Source of the DNA: Bradyrhizobium sp. LTSP885
GTDB lineage: Bacteria; Pseudomonadota; Alphaproteobacteria; Rhizobiales; Xanthobacteraceae
Direction of reading: 5' to 3'
Length of the DNA stretch: 54,449 nt
Assembly: GCF_000938305.1 (NCBI RefSeq)
Contig: NZ_JYMT01000017.1
Coordinates: 108,140-162,588, forward strand
The translations under genes were made by a program, and so were the position numbers. Below are positions 8,056 to 16,177 of the stretch, piece after piece. Position 1 is the stretch's first letter. Every line of letters starts with the position of its first letter. The notes beneath the pieces were generated by a model. It made no database searches. It was given only the letters and a program-made list of their open reading frames with translations, and was not told the origin of the DNA.

Positions 8056-8067
8056 GTCAGCAAGCGG

Positions 8068-8937
8068 CTAAAGAGTCTCACACACAAACCCGTTCCCCTT
8101 GCGCCGGATCTTGCCGGTCGATGGCGAGGGGAAATGCGCGGTGCAGCACAGCGTGTCGGTGTCGCAATAGCGCTCCAGGAAGCTGCGGCGAGTCTTCGCC
8201 GCCACCGCCTGGTCGACGTCGAATTTCGCCGACAGCTCCGGATAGCGGGTCTGGATCGGCGAGTGCATCAAGTCGCCTGAAAACACCGCGTCGTCCTTGC
8301 CGCGGCCGAAGGTGAAGGCGACATGGCCCGGCGTGTGGCCTGGGGTCGGCAGGATGCGCGTGTGATCGCCGATCGCGAAATCGTGGTGCACGATCTCGGC
8401 CTTGTTGGCTTCGACCACCGGCAGCACGCTGTCGACGAACGGCGCGACCTCCGTCTTCGCGTTGGTTTCGGTCCAGTAGTCGAACTCGGCCTTGTCGAAC
8501 ACATAGCGCGCGTTCGGGAAGGTCGGCACCCAGCGGCCGTTCTCCAGCCGCGTGTTCCAGCCGACGTGATCGACATGCAGATGCGTGCACATCACGTAGT
8601 CGATATCGCCGACGGAAAAACCCGCGGCGGCAAGTCCGCGCAGATAGGTGTCATCGGTCTTCATGTTCCAGGCTGGCCGCAGCGGCCGCGGCTTGTGATT
8701 GCCGATGCAGCTGTCGATCAGGATGGTGTGATGCGGCGTCTTCACGACATAGGACTGGAAAGCCAGGATCAGCGTATCGCTGTCGTCGAGCGCGCCGGCG
8801 GCCTTCATCCAGGCGCGATTTTCGGCGAGCAGTTCGGGCGTCAGCCCGGGCAACATGTCGAGCGCCGGCAGGAACGTGGTCTCCTGCTCGACGATCCGAT
8901 GGATGGTGAGGTCGCCGACGGTGAATTTCAGGCTCAT
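8068..8937 (-). CDS. MBL-fold metallo-hydrolase (copy 1)
   Basis: A 289-residue metallo-beta-lactamase-fold enzyme with the canonical HxHxDH motif (CTHLHVDHVGWN, about 118-123), a downstream zinc histidine in PTPGHTPGHVAF, the bridging aspartate in VFSGDLMHSP and a final histidine in CTAHFPSP. The order fits lactonase, phosphotriesterase-like and glyoxalase-type hydrolases. It is a paralogue of the enzyme at 10967-11815 (shared LHVDHVGWNTRL), and the two flank a GST and an FAH-family hydrolase. AAGGA precedes the ATG. No signal peptide is seen, so it is probably cytoplasmic. Confidence 0.88.
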   Translation of the reverse strand: MSLKFTVGDLTIHRIVEQETTFLPALDMLPGLTPELLAENRAWMKAAGALDDSDTLILAFQSYVVKTPHHTILIDSCIGNHKPRPLRPAWNMKTDDTYLRGLAAAGFSVGDIDYVMCTHLHVDHVGWNTRLENGRWVPTFPNARYVFDKAEFDYWTETNAKTEVAPFVDSVLPVVEANKAEIVHHDFAIGDHTRILPTPGHTPGHVAFTFGRGKDDAVFSGDLMHSPIQTRYPELSAKFDVDQAVAAKTRRSFLERYCDTDTLCCTAHFPSPSTGKIRRKGNGFVCETL

Positions 8938-9111
8938 GGCATTCCTTAAGGAGATCAGCGCGCGTCGCGCACGGCGGGAATGACAATTTTGGCAAGGATA
9001 TCCATCGCCGCAAGGCCTTCCTTTGGTTGGCCGTATCGGGCTGCCGTCGTCATCATCACAAGAGCGAGATCGGGAAGCTGTCGCGCATGCTCAACCTCCC
9101 ATGCCCCCGCG

Positions 9112-9723
9112 TTACGCCGGCGGCGGCGCCGAGATCTTCACCGACGGCCGCTCCAGCGCCTTCTGGTAGAAGGCATCGAGCTTCGGATAGGCCTTGCGCC
9201 AGCCGCAATCGGCGAAGCGGAAGTCGGCGTAGCCGAGCACGCAAACCAGCCCGATCTGCGCGATATCGAACGATCCGTTCAGCACCTCCGGCTGATTCTC
9301 GAACCGCGCCATGCCGCTCCACGCCCGATTCCAGTGATCGTCATGCCAGGCCTGCCACAACGAGCCCTGCGGCCGCACCATTTTCTCGTAGCGGCACAGC
9401 AGCATGGAATCGAGCATGCCGTTGATCAGCGAGTGATCGGTCTTCACCTTCCAGCGCCGCGGGCCATAGCCCGGGATCAGCGCACCGCCGCCGATCTCGT
9501 TGAGATATTCGACGATGACGTAGGAATCGAGAATCACATCGCCATTGTTGAGGATCAGCACCGGCAGTTTCTTCAGCGGTGTGATCTTTGAATATTCGTC
9601 ATTGGCCTGGCCCGGTGCGACGCTGGCCGGCACGAACTCGATCTTGTCGATCAAGCCCAACTCGATCGCCGCGATGCGCACCTTGCGGGCGAACGGGGAG
9701 GCGGGAGAGAAGGTGAGTTTCAT
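9112..9723 (-). CDS. Glutathione S-transferase family protein
   Basis: A 203-residue GST. The thioredoxin-like N-terminal domain begins MKLTFSPASPFARKVRI, with a serine at the usual catalytic position. The glutathione-contact segments KKLPVLIL (cis-proline) and DSYVIVEYL follow. The helical C-terminal domain starts near residue 85. Rhizobia have many such proteins with detoxification or isomerase roles. It lies between an MBL hydrolase and an FAH-family hydrolase, a combination reminiscent of aromatic or maleylacetoacetate-type degradation, though no full pathway is visible. Confidence 0.88.
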   Translation of the reverse strand: MKLTFSPASPFARKVRIAAIELGLIDKIEFVPASVAPGQANDEYSKITPLKKLPVLILNNGDVILDSYVIVEYLNEIGGGALIPGYGPRRWKVKTDHSLINGMLDSMLLCRYEKMVRPQGSLWQAWHDDHWNRAWSGMARFENQPEVLNGSFDIAQIGLVCVLGYADFRFADCGWRKAYPKLDAFYQKALERPSVKISAPPPA

Positions 9724-9754
9724 TTTAGAGCCTCAAATGATCGCAGAGGGTTAC

Positions 9755-9835
9755 GTCATTGCGAGGAGCGAAGCCACGAAGCAATCCATCTTTCCCGCGT
9801 TGCGGCATGGATTGCTTCGCTTCGCTCGCAATGAC
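9755..9835. repeat. Interspersed palindromic repeat, family C
   Basis: An inverted repeat of about 80 bp: GTCATTGCGAGGAGCGAAG on the left and CTTCGCTCGCAATGAC on the right, with AGCAATCCAT / ATGGATTGCT inside. It is a MITE-like hairpin common in this group of genomes and lies between the GST and FAH-family genes. Confidence 0.85.
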
Positions 9836-9866
9836 GGAGGAGGCGAGAGCGGGTGGCTGTCTCACC

Positions 9867-10709
9867 TCACGCCGCGATGATCTCCTGGCGCTGTTCGCCG
9901 AGACCCTCGATGCCGAGCGATACGACGTCGCCGACATTGAGGAAGGTCGGCGGCTTCATGCCGAGGCCGACGCCGGGCGGCGTGCCCGTGGTGATGATGT
10001 CGCCGGGCAGCAGCGTCATGAACTGCGAGACGTAGGAAATGCACTTCGCCATCGTAAAGATCATGGTCTTGGTCGTGCCGGTCTGGCGGCGCTGGCCGTT
10101 GACGTCGAGCCACATCGACAGGCTCTGCACGTCGGCGATTTCGTCCCTGGTGACGAGCCAGGGGCCGACCGGGCCGAAGGTGTCGTGCGACTTGCCCTTG
10201 GTCCACTGCCCCAGGCGCTCGGTCTGGAAATTGCGCTCCGAGACGTCGTTGCAGACGCAATAGCCGGCGACGTGGTTCAGCGCGTCGGCTTCCGAGATGT
10301 ACTTGGCACGGGTGCCGATGATCGCAGCGATTTCGACTTCCCAGTCGAGCTTGGTCGAGCCACGCGGCTTTTCGACTGCGTCGTTCGGGCCGCTCAGGGA
10401 CGTGTTCGCCTTCATGAAGATGATCGGTTCGGTCGGGATCGCTGCGCCGGTCTCCTTGGCGTGGTCGGAATAATTCAGGCCGATCGCCACGAACTTGGAG
10501 ATGCCGGTGACGGGCGCGCCGAAGCGCGGCTTGCCGGAGACGGCGGGCAGGGAGCCGGGATCGAGGGCGCCCAGCTTCTTCAGCACATCAGGCGCGTAGG
10601 TCTCGCCGGTGAGGTCCTTGACATGGGCCGAAAGGTCGCGGAGCTGGCCGGATTTATCGATCAGGCCGGGCTTTTCCGCACCCTTTTCGCCATAACGAAC
10701 AAGCTTCAT
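9867..10709 (-). CDS. Fumarylacetoacetate hydrolase family protein
   Basis: A 280-residue FAH-fold enzyme. The metal site is visible: the two glutamates of LDWEVEIA and the aspartate of CNDVSERN. GLNYSDHAKE (about residue 76) and the GTPPGVG loop are typical of the ureidoglycolate lyase / 2-keto-4-pentenoate hydratase branch. These enzymes cleave or hydrate beta-diketo acids with Mg2+ or Mn2+. AGGGAGAG precedes the ATG. The neighbouring GST and MBL genes suggest a small ring-cleavage or acid degradation module; the exact substrate is unknown. Confidence 0.9.
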   Translation of the reverse strand: MKLVRYGEKGAEKPGLIDKSGQLRDLSAHVKDLTGETYAPDVLKKLGALDPGSLPAVSGKPRFGAPVTGISKFVAIGLNYSDHAKETGAAIPTEPIIFMKANTSLSGPNDAVEKPRGSTKLDWEVEIAAIIGTRAKYISEADALNHVAGYCVCNDVSERNFQTERLGQWTKGKSHDTFGPVGPWLVTRDEIADVQSLSMWLDVNGQRRQTGTTKTMIFTMAKCISYVSQFMTLLPGDIITTGTPPGVGLGMKPPTFLNVGDVVSLGIEGLGEQRQEIIAA

Positions 10710-10819
10710 GTTGATCTCTCCCTACGGTTTCTGACGATCGTTAGCTGGTATACCTCGGCAAGCTTCATGGAACAGCGCGGCGGGAAATTCAATGGCCCTG
10801 AGCGCGCTGCATTGCAGCC

Positions 10820-10851
10820 AAGCCTTATTTCAAGGAAGCCTTATTTCAAGG
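10820..10851. repeat. Perfect 16-bp tandem duplication
   Basis: The unit AAGCCTTATTTCAAGG occurs twice without a gap (10820-10835, 10836-10851) in the gap upstream of the FAH-family gene. It is about 110 bases from that gene's start, and no function is assigned. Confidence 0.8.
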
Positions 10852-10862
10852 CCGTTTTGGCC

Positions 10863-10966
10863 TAGAGCTTCAGTTCTGATTGAATCAGAACCGAAGCTCT
10901 AGATTCTTGTTTTTGACGCGTTTTCTTCACGCGAACCGGTGTCCACTTTGCTCGAAAACGCTCTAG
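10863..10966. repeat. Interspersed palindromic repeat, family F
   Basis: It contains TAGAGCTTCGGTTCTGATT-type inverted arms (10863-10901, centred on GATTGAATC) followed by a segment ending in GCTCGAAAACGCTCTAG. It abuts the stop codon of the MBL gene at 10967. A distantly similar element lies at 28511-28588. Confidence 0.75.
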
Positions 10967-11815
10967 TCACGCCAGCGCGATGAATTTGAAGGCATCCCCA
11001 TCGCGCTTGATATGGCCGGCACCAAAGTGCCCGCCGATCACCAGCGTCGGCGTGTCGGCAAAGCGCGCAAACAGCTGGCGCCGGGTCGCGGCCGACTGCT
11101 TCGGGTCGGAATCGACGGTTGCCGACCAGTCGAGGTGATACATCTGGCACGGGTGATGCGCAGCATCGCCGGTCAGCAGGGCTTGCTGTCCGCCGGAGGC
11201 GATGTGGAAGCTCATATGGCCCGGGCTGTGGCCCGGCGTCGGGATCAGCGTGATCTCGTCGGTCAGCCTGATGTCGCTCGGCACCAGCTTGGCCTTGCCG
11301 GCGTCGGCAATCGGTTTTACGGAATCGGCGAACACCGCAGCGTGCGCGGGATCATCGCTGTTGTCGCGCCAATACTCGTACTCGGTCCTGCCGAACACGT
11401 AAGCCGCGTTGTCGAAGGTCGGCACCCATTGGCCGTCGACAAGCCTTGTGTTCCAGCCGACATGGTCGACATGCAGATGCGTGCACAGCACGGTGTCGAT
11501 GGTCTCGGGCGCAAAGCCGGCCGCGGTGAGCTTCTCCAGGAATGGCTCGTTGCGGTTGTTCCAGGTCGGCACGTTGCGGCCCTGCTTGTCGTTGCCGAGC
11601 CCGGTGTCGACAATGATGCGGTGCTCCGGCGTTTCGACGAGCAACGAATGGATCGACATTTTCAGGCGGCCGTCCTCATTGGCGAAATGCGGGATCAGCC
11701 AGGGCAGGTTTTGGATCTCCTCGCGGCCTGCGAGCGGCAGGATGAAGCGCGTGCTGCCGACCGTCTCCAGCTCGACGACCATGGTGATCCTGACCTTGCC
11801 GACCGTCCAATGCAT
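10967..11815 (-). CDS. MBL-fold metallo-hydrolase (copy 2)
   Basis: A 282-residue paralogue of the hydrolase at 8068-8937, with HxHxDH (CTHLHVDHVGWN), PTPGHSPGHMSF, the bridging aspartate in LTGDAAHHP and the last zinc histidine in VIGGHFGAGH. The ATG at 11815 is preferred because AAAGGAA precedes it; a GTG at 11845 would overlap the upstream gene. It is 19 bases after the quinone oxidoreductase stop and so is the third gene of a tight minus-strand operon with that enzyme and an atypical SDR. A lactone or ester hydrolysis step is plausible. Confidence 0.87.
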   Translation of the reverse strand: MHWTVGKVRITMVVELETVGSTRFILPLAGREEIQNLPWLIPHFANEDGRLKMSIHSLLVETPEHRIIVDTGLGNDKQGRNVPTWNNRNEPFLEKLTAAGFAPETIDTVLCTHLHVDHVGWNTRLVDGQWVPTFDNAAYVFGRTEYEYWRDNSDDPAHAAVFADSVKPIADAGKAKLVPSDIRLTDEITLIPTPGHSPGHMSFHIASGGQQALLTGDAAHHPCQMYHLDWSATVDSDPKQSAATRRQLFARFADTPTLVIGGHFGAGHIKRDGDAFKFIALA

Positions 11816-11834
11816 GCGGCGTTTCCTTTGTTTG

Positions 11835-12824
11835 TTATCTTGCACAATCGACGATTACGGTACCGATCTTGTCGCCCTTCTCGACCGCGAGATGGGCCAG
11901 CGCGGTCTCGGCCAGCGCGAATTGTCCGGCGATATTGTGCACGCGGGTGCCCGAGGCGAGCCATTTGGTGATGTCCTCCTGCGCGGCCGCGAGCAAGGGC
12001 GGCGGTAGTGCGAACAGCACTAGCGACCGCACCGTGATGCATTTCTCCATCAGCTCGCGCATCGGCACCGTGGGCGTGCGATTGCCGTTGGTGGCGTAGA
12101 CCGCGATCGTCGAGTTGAACGCCATCAGCTTCAGCGTGGTCGCGAGGTTGCCGCCGAAATCGACGTCGACCACGCGGTCGACGCCGCGGTTCTCGGTGAA
12201 GGCCATCACTTTGGCCGCCACGTCATCGGTGCGGTAGTTGACGACGAAGTCGGCGCCGGCGAGCCGCGCCTCGATGTCCTTGACCTCTGAACTGACGGTC
12301 GTGATCACCCGCGCGCCGCCCCATTTGGCGAGTTGCACTGCGTAGTGGCCGACTGCACCGGCACCTCCAGTGACCAGCACGGTTTGTCCCGCGATCGGGC
12401 CGTCCGCGAACAGCGCGCACCACGCGGTCATGCCGGGAATGCCGAGTGTCGCGCCTGCCGCAAAGGAGACATCCTCGGGCAGCGGCGTCACCAGATAGTC
12501 GGCGAGCGTGATGTATTCGGCGGCGGTACCGAAGGCGCGGCCGTTGCGCTGGCCGTTGAACAGCCAGACGCGGTCGCCGATGGCAAAGCGCGTCACGCCT
12601 TCGCCGACCTGGTCGACGATCCCAGCGCCATCGCTGTTCGGAGTTATCAGCGGAAATTCCATCGCACGATAGTTGCCGCTGCGGCGGCCGACATCGGCCG
12701 GATTGACGCCTGATGCTTCGAGACGGACGCGGACCTCGCCAGGGCTAGCCTCGGGCGTCGGCATCTCGCCGACGGTAAGCACTGTCGGCGCCGCGCCGGT
12801 CTGTTCGTACCAGACGGCCCTCAC
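11835..12824 (-). CDS. NADPH:quinone oxidoreductase, zinc-independent MDR family
   Basis: A 329-residue medium-chain dehydrogenase/reductase. It has an N-terminal GroES-like domain (GVNPADVGRRSG) and a Rossmann domain with VTGGAGAVGHYAVQLAKWGG (about 150-170). The structural and catalytic zinc cysteines of alcohol dehydrogenases are absent, as expected for quinone reductases such as QorA. A GTG start at 12824 is chosen because it overlaps the SDR stop as GTGA, indicating translational coupling. The in-frame ATG further upstream would lie deep within the SDR gene. It probably reduces a quinone or enone in the pathway served by the SDR and MBL enzymes. Confidence 0.87.
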   Translation of the reverse strand: MRAVWYEQTGAAPTVLTVGEMPTPEASPGEVRVRLEASGVNPADVGRRSGNYRAMEFPLITPNSDGAGIVDQVGEGVTRFAIGDRVWLFNGQRNGRAFGTAAEYITLADYLVTPLPEDVSFAAGATLGIPGMTAWCALFADGPIAGQTVLVTGGAGAVGHYAVQLAKWGGARVITTVSSEVKDIEARLAGADFVVNYRTDDVAAKVMAFTENRGVDRVVDVDFGGNLATTLKLMAFNSTIAVYATNGNRTPTVPMRELMEKCITVRSLVLFALPPPLLAAAQEDITKWLASGTRVHNIAGQFALAETALAHLAVEKGDKIGTVIVDCAR

Positions 12825-13603
12825 AAGGTGCCCGGGAAGGCGCCGCCATCGAGCAGGATGTTCTGCCCGGTGATGAATCCCGCCTTGGCGCCGCACAGGA
12901 AGGCGCAGGCGTCGCCGAACTCGTCGGGCTGGCCGAAGCGGCCGGCTGGGTTCAGCTTGGCGCGCTCGGCCAGGATCTGCTCGATCGGAACGCCGCGCTT
13001 CTCGGCCTCGGCCTTGCCGGTGCTGCGCAGACGATCGGTCTCGAACGGGCCCGGCAACAGGCCGTTGATAGTGACATTGTTGATCACGGTCTTGCGCGAC
13101 AGGCCGGCGACGAAGCCGGTGAGGCCGGCGCGGGCGCCATTCGACAGGCCGAGGATCTCGATCGGCGCCTTCACCGCGGCCGAGGTGATGTTGACGATGC
13201 GGCCGAACTTGCGCGCCATCATGCCGTCGACGGTGGCCTTGATCAGCTCGATCGGGGTCAGCATGTTGGCGTCGATCGCCTTGATCCAGTCGTCGCGGGT
13301 CCAGTTGCGGAAATCGCCGGGCGGCGGGCCGCCGGCATTGTTGATCAGGATGTCCGGATCGGGGCAGGCCTTCAGCACGTCCGCGCGTCCCGCCGGTGTC
13401 GTGATGTCGCCGACGATCTCGGTGACGGTGACGCCGGGATGGGCCTTTCGAATTTCATCGGCGGTCTGCTTCAGCGCCTCGGCGCCGCGCGCGGTCAGCG
13501 TGACATGGACACCCTCATTGGCGAGCGCGATCGCGCAGGCGCGCCCCAGTCCCTTGCTCGATGCGCAGACGATGGCACGGCGGCCCTTGATTCCGAGATC
13601 CAC
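12821..13603 (-). CDS. SDR family protein lacking the canonical catalytic Tyr/Lys
   Basis: A 260-residue short-chain dehydrogenase/reductase. The cofactor motif is ASSKGLG (about 14-20), followed by NNAGG (88-92) and the catalytic-region serine (S141 in NITSAA). Where YxxxK is expected the sequence reads LGLSNGARAG, so serine and arginine occupy the tyrosine and lysine positions. The C-terminal GQNILLDGGAFPGTL is typical of the 3-oxoacyl-ACP reductase-like group. A GTG start at 13603 has AGGGAG upstream; the longer frame is not needed. It is the first gene of the operon with the quinone oxidoreductase and MBL hydrolase. The protein may be non-classical or may bind ligand without standard catalysis. 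Confidence 0.86.
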   Translation of the reverse strand: MDLGIKGRRAIVCASSKGLGRACAIALANEGVHVTLTARGAEALKQTADEIRKAHPGVTVTEIVGDITTPAGRADVLKACPDPDILINNAGGPPPGDFRNWTRDDWIKAIDANMLTPIELIKATVDGMMARKFGRIVNITSAAVKAPIEILGLSNGARAGLTGFVAGLSRKTVINNVTINGLLPGPFETDRLRSTGKAEAEKRGVPIEQILAERAKLNPAGRFGQPDEFGDACAFLCGAKAGFITGQNILLDGGAFPGTL

Positions 13604-13738
13604 GATTTCACTCCCTATGATGTCGGGTAGGTTTGTAAAGGTTCGATGGCGCCAGTCTAGCCAGACCCGGCGCTGCCGATAAGGGATGTGCAATGCATAA
13701 GTGCATGCCGGGCCGGAACAGCCGGCCGATGGCGGCGG

Positions 13739-14254
13739 CTAGATGCGCCGCTCCCGCCTCAGCCGCTCGATCGCCATGGTGGCTTCGGGCGGCAGCGACC
13801 GGATCCCGGTCTGGCCGACCGCCGAAAACAGCGGCCGCAATCGCGATCCGTTGAGGAATTGCGGCTGGTTGGCCAGCGGTATCAGTTGGTCGAAAATCAG
13901 CACGAGGGTGGTCACGACGAGGCCGGTCCTGACGGCCCCGAGCAGCGCGCCGCCGAGCCGGTCGCCGATCCCGACCTCGGAACCGATTGTGTCGTTGAGC
14001 ATCGTCCGCGCCAAATGTCCGAGCACGACGCCGATCACGAGGAAGAGGCCGAACAACAACACGCCGTTGGAAGGAAAGGGCGACGTCGGCAAATCAGCGA
14101 TGCGGGGCCCGATCATCGACATCACGGCAACCGCAATCGGCATGGCGACAAGATAGGCCAGGATGGTGACCGCACTGCGCAACAGGCCGGTGCTGAAGCC
14201 GGTCACGACCGCGAACAGCAAACCGAGGGAAATGACAGCGTCGAAAGTGTTCAT
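13739..14254 (-). CDS. CvpA family inner-membrane protein
   Basis: A 171-residue integral membrane protein with about four hydrophobic segments (residues about 5-22, 28-50, 64-84 and 104-124) and the family signature GFSTGLLRSAVTILAYLVA. CvpA proteins are linked to envelope homeostasis and, in E. coli, colicin V export. The annotation is of family, not function. AGGTTT precedes the ATG. In many alphaproteobacteria cvpA lies near radA or purF; neither is here. Confidence 0.85.
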   Translation of the reverse strand: MNTFDAVISLGLLFAVVTGFSTGLLRSAVTILAYLVAMPIAVAVMSMIGPRIADLPTSPFPSNGVLLFGLFLVIGVVLGHLARTMLNDTIGSEVGIGDRLGGALLGAVRTGLVVTTLVLIFDQLIPLANQPQFLNGSRLRPLFSAVGQTGIRSLPPEATMAIERLRRERRI

Positions 14255-14310
14255 GGAAACCTGCCCGAACCGCCGCGGTACTCTGGTTCATGAATCCATA
14301 TTACATCAGT

Positions 14311-14402
14311 CGTAGGGTGGGCAAAGGCGCGTCTTCGCGCCGTGCCCACCATCGGCAACGCTGCTCTTGATGGTGGGCACGCTCCGCTTTGCCCACCCTA
14401 CG
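14311..14402. repeat. Interspersed palindromic repeat, family D
   Basis: Inverted ends CGTAGGGTGGGCAAAG and CTTTGCCCACCCTACG, with GTGCCCACCAT / ATGGTGGGCAC inside. It is a foldable element of about 92 bp between the cvpA-like gene and the GMC oxidoreductase gene. Confidence 0.88.
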
Positions 14403-14420
14403 CATCCCGATCGTCTTCGC

Positions 14421-16028
14421 TCACCCCGCCCGCATCTCCGCCTTGATCATATCCGCCGCCTTCTCGCCGATCATGATGGTCGGCGCATTGGTGTTGCCGC
14501 CGATCAGGGTCGGCATGATCGAGGCGTCGACCACGCGCAGCGCCTCGAGGCCATGCACGCGCAGCTTCGGATCGACCACGGCGAGGGGATCATCATTGCC
14601 CATCTTGCAGGTGCCGACCGGGTGATAGACGGTATCGACGCGGGCGCGCAGGATGTTGCGGATGTCGTCATCGGTGCGCACGTCTGCGGTGAACATGTCC
14701 TTCTGCTGCAGGGCGCGCAGCGATGGGGTTTCCATCAGCCGCCGCGTGGTCTTGTAGCCGGCGACCATCGCCTCGAGATCGGCCTCCTCGCCGAGGAAAT
14801 TCGGATCGATCAGCGGCGCCTGCATCGGATCGCCGCTCGCGAGCGCGACGCTGCCGCGGCTCTTCGGCCTGAGCAGGCAGACATGGCAGGAGAAGCCGGT
14901 ACCGCTATGGCGCTTGCGGCCGTGGTCGTCGACCATGGCCATGCCGAAATGCAGCTGGATGTCGGGAATATCGAGGTCCGGCTGCGTCTTCAGGAAGCCG
15001 CCGCATTCGGCGAAGTTCGAGGTAAGGGGACCGCGGCGCTCCCGTCGATATTGCAGGATGGCGCGGATCAGCCGCGGCATGCCCTTCAGCGAGATACCGG
15101 CGAAGTTCGGATTGTCGGACGCGTAACCGAAGATGAAGTCCGGATGGTCCTGCAGATTCCGTCCGACGCCGGGCAGATGGTGCACGCTGGCAACGCCGTG
15201 CTTACGAAGCGCGGCTGCATCGCCGACGCCCGACAGCATCAGGAGTTGCGGCGACTGGAATGCGCCGGCGCCGAGAATCACCTCGCGCCGTGCGCGGAGC
15301 TGCTTCAGTTCCTTGCCCTGACGATACTCCACGCCGACCGCGCGCTTGCCTTCGAACAGGATGCGCGTCGCCTGCGCGCCCGTTTCGACGCGCAGATTGG
15401 CACGCTTGTCGATATGCGGATGCACATAGGCGCGCGCCGCGCTCCAGCGTTCGCCGTTCTTCTGCGTCACCTGGTAGATGCCGAGGCCCTCATGGTCCTC
15501 GGCATTGAAATCCTCGCGGATGCGGAATTGCGCTTCCTGGGCGGCCTGCAGGAAGGTCTGCTGGATCGGATTGCCGGAGCGCAATTTGTTGACCGCGAGC
15601 GGGCCGCCCTTGCCGTGATACTCGCCGTCGAAATCGGCATTGTTCTCCGAGCGCTTGAAATAGGGCAGCACGTCGTCGAACGACCAGCCGGTGTTGCCGA
15701 GCGCGGCCCAATGGTCGTAGTCCCAGCGATGGCCGCGGATGTAGACCATGGCGTTGATTGCCGAGGAACCGCCGAGCCCCTTGCCGCGCGGCTGGTAACC
15801 GACGCGGCCGTTGAGGCCCTTCTGCGGCACGGTGTTGAAGGCCCAGTTGTTGACGGTGCCCGCGACCATCAGCACCAGCGCGCCCGGCGTGGTGACGACC
15901 CAATTGTCGTTCCTGCCGCCGGCATCGAGCAACGCGACCGACGTCGCCGCATCCTCCGACAATCGCCCCGCCACGGCGCAGCCGCCCGAGCCTGCGCCTA
16001 CGACCACGAAATCGAATGTATCAGTCAC
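14421..16028 (-). CDS. GMC family FAD-dependent oxidoreductase, choline dehydrogenase-like
   Basis: A 535-residue flavoenzyme. The FAD-binding GAGSGG motif (about 11-16) is followed by the GMC signature PRGKGLGGSSAINAMVYIRG (about 80-99). The C-terminal catalytic region has HPVGTCKMG (about 467-475) and NTNAPTIMIGEKAADMI. It oxidises a primary or secondary alcohol to an aldehyde or ketone; choline, polyethylene glycol and alkyl alcohols are family substrates. The start is GTG at 16028 with GGGGGAAAC in front. The next gene upstream is an aldehyde dehydrogenase, so the pair could oxidise an alcohol to the acid, although a repeat separates them. No betaine genes are adjacent, so the betA name is not used. 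Confidence 0.9.
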   Translation of the reverse strand: MTDTFDFVVVGAGSGGCAVAGRLSEDAATSVALLDAGGRNDNWVVTTPGALVLMVAGTVNNWAFNTVPQKGLNGRVGYQPRGKGLGGSSAINAMVYIRGHRWDYDHWAALGNTGWSFDDVLPYFKRSENNADFDGEYHGKGGPLAVNKLRSGNPIQQTFLQAAQEAQFRIREDFNAEDHEGLGIYQVTQKNGERWSAARAYVHPHIDKRANLRVETGAQATRILFEGKRAVGVEYRQGKELKQLRARREVILGAGAFQSPQLLMLSGVGDAAALRKHGVASVHHLPGVGRNLQDHPDFIFGYASDNPNFAGISLKGMPRLIRAILQYRRERRGPLTSNFAECGGFLKTQPDLDIPDIQLHFGMAMVDDHGRKRHSGTGFSCHVCLLRPKSRGSVALASGDPMQAPLIDPNFLGEEADLEAMVAGYKTTRRLMETPSLRALQQKDMFTADVRTDDDIRNILRARVDTVYHPVGTCKMGNDDPLAVVDPKLRVHGLEALRVVDASIMPTLIGGNTNAPTIMIGEKAADMIKAEMRAG

Positions 16029-16052
16029 GTTTCCCCCTGCTTATTATTGTTC

Positions 16053-16175
16053 GTCATTCCGGGGCGCGCGTAGCGCGAGCCCGGAATCCATTTATCCGCA
16101 TCATCGTGGCGAAATGGATTCTCAGATGCGCAATTGCGCATCATAGCTCGATGCTACGCATCGCCCCGGAATGAC
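16053..16175. repeat. Interspersed palindromic repeat, family A (copy 3)
   Basis: Bounded by GTCATTCCGGGG and CCCCGGAATGAC, with an internal GATGCGCAATTGCGCATC palindrome near 16125-16142. It fills the GMC/aldehyde dehydrogenase gap. Confidence 0.85.
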
Positions 16176-16177
16176 GA

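Noticed and set aside
14367..16073. 568-residue open frame on the plus strand
   Set aside because: It is antisense to the GMC oxidoreductase gene, whose motifs are intact, and shows no domain.
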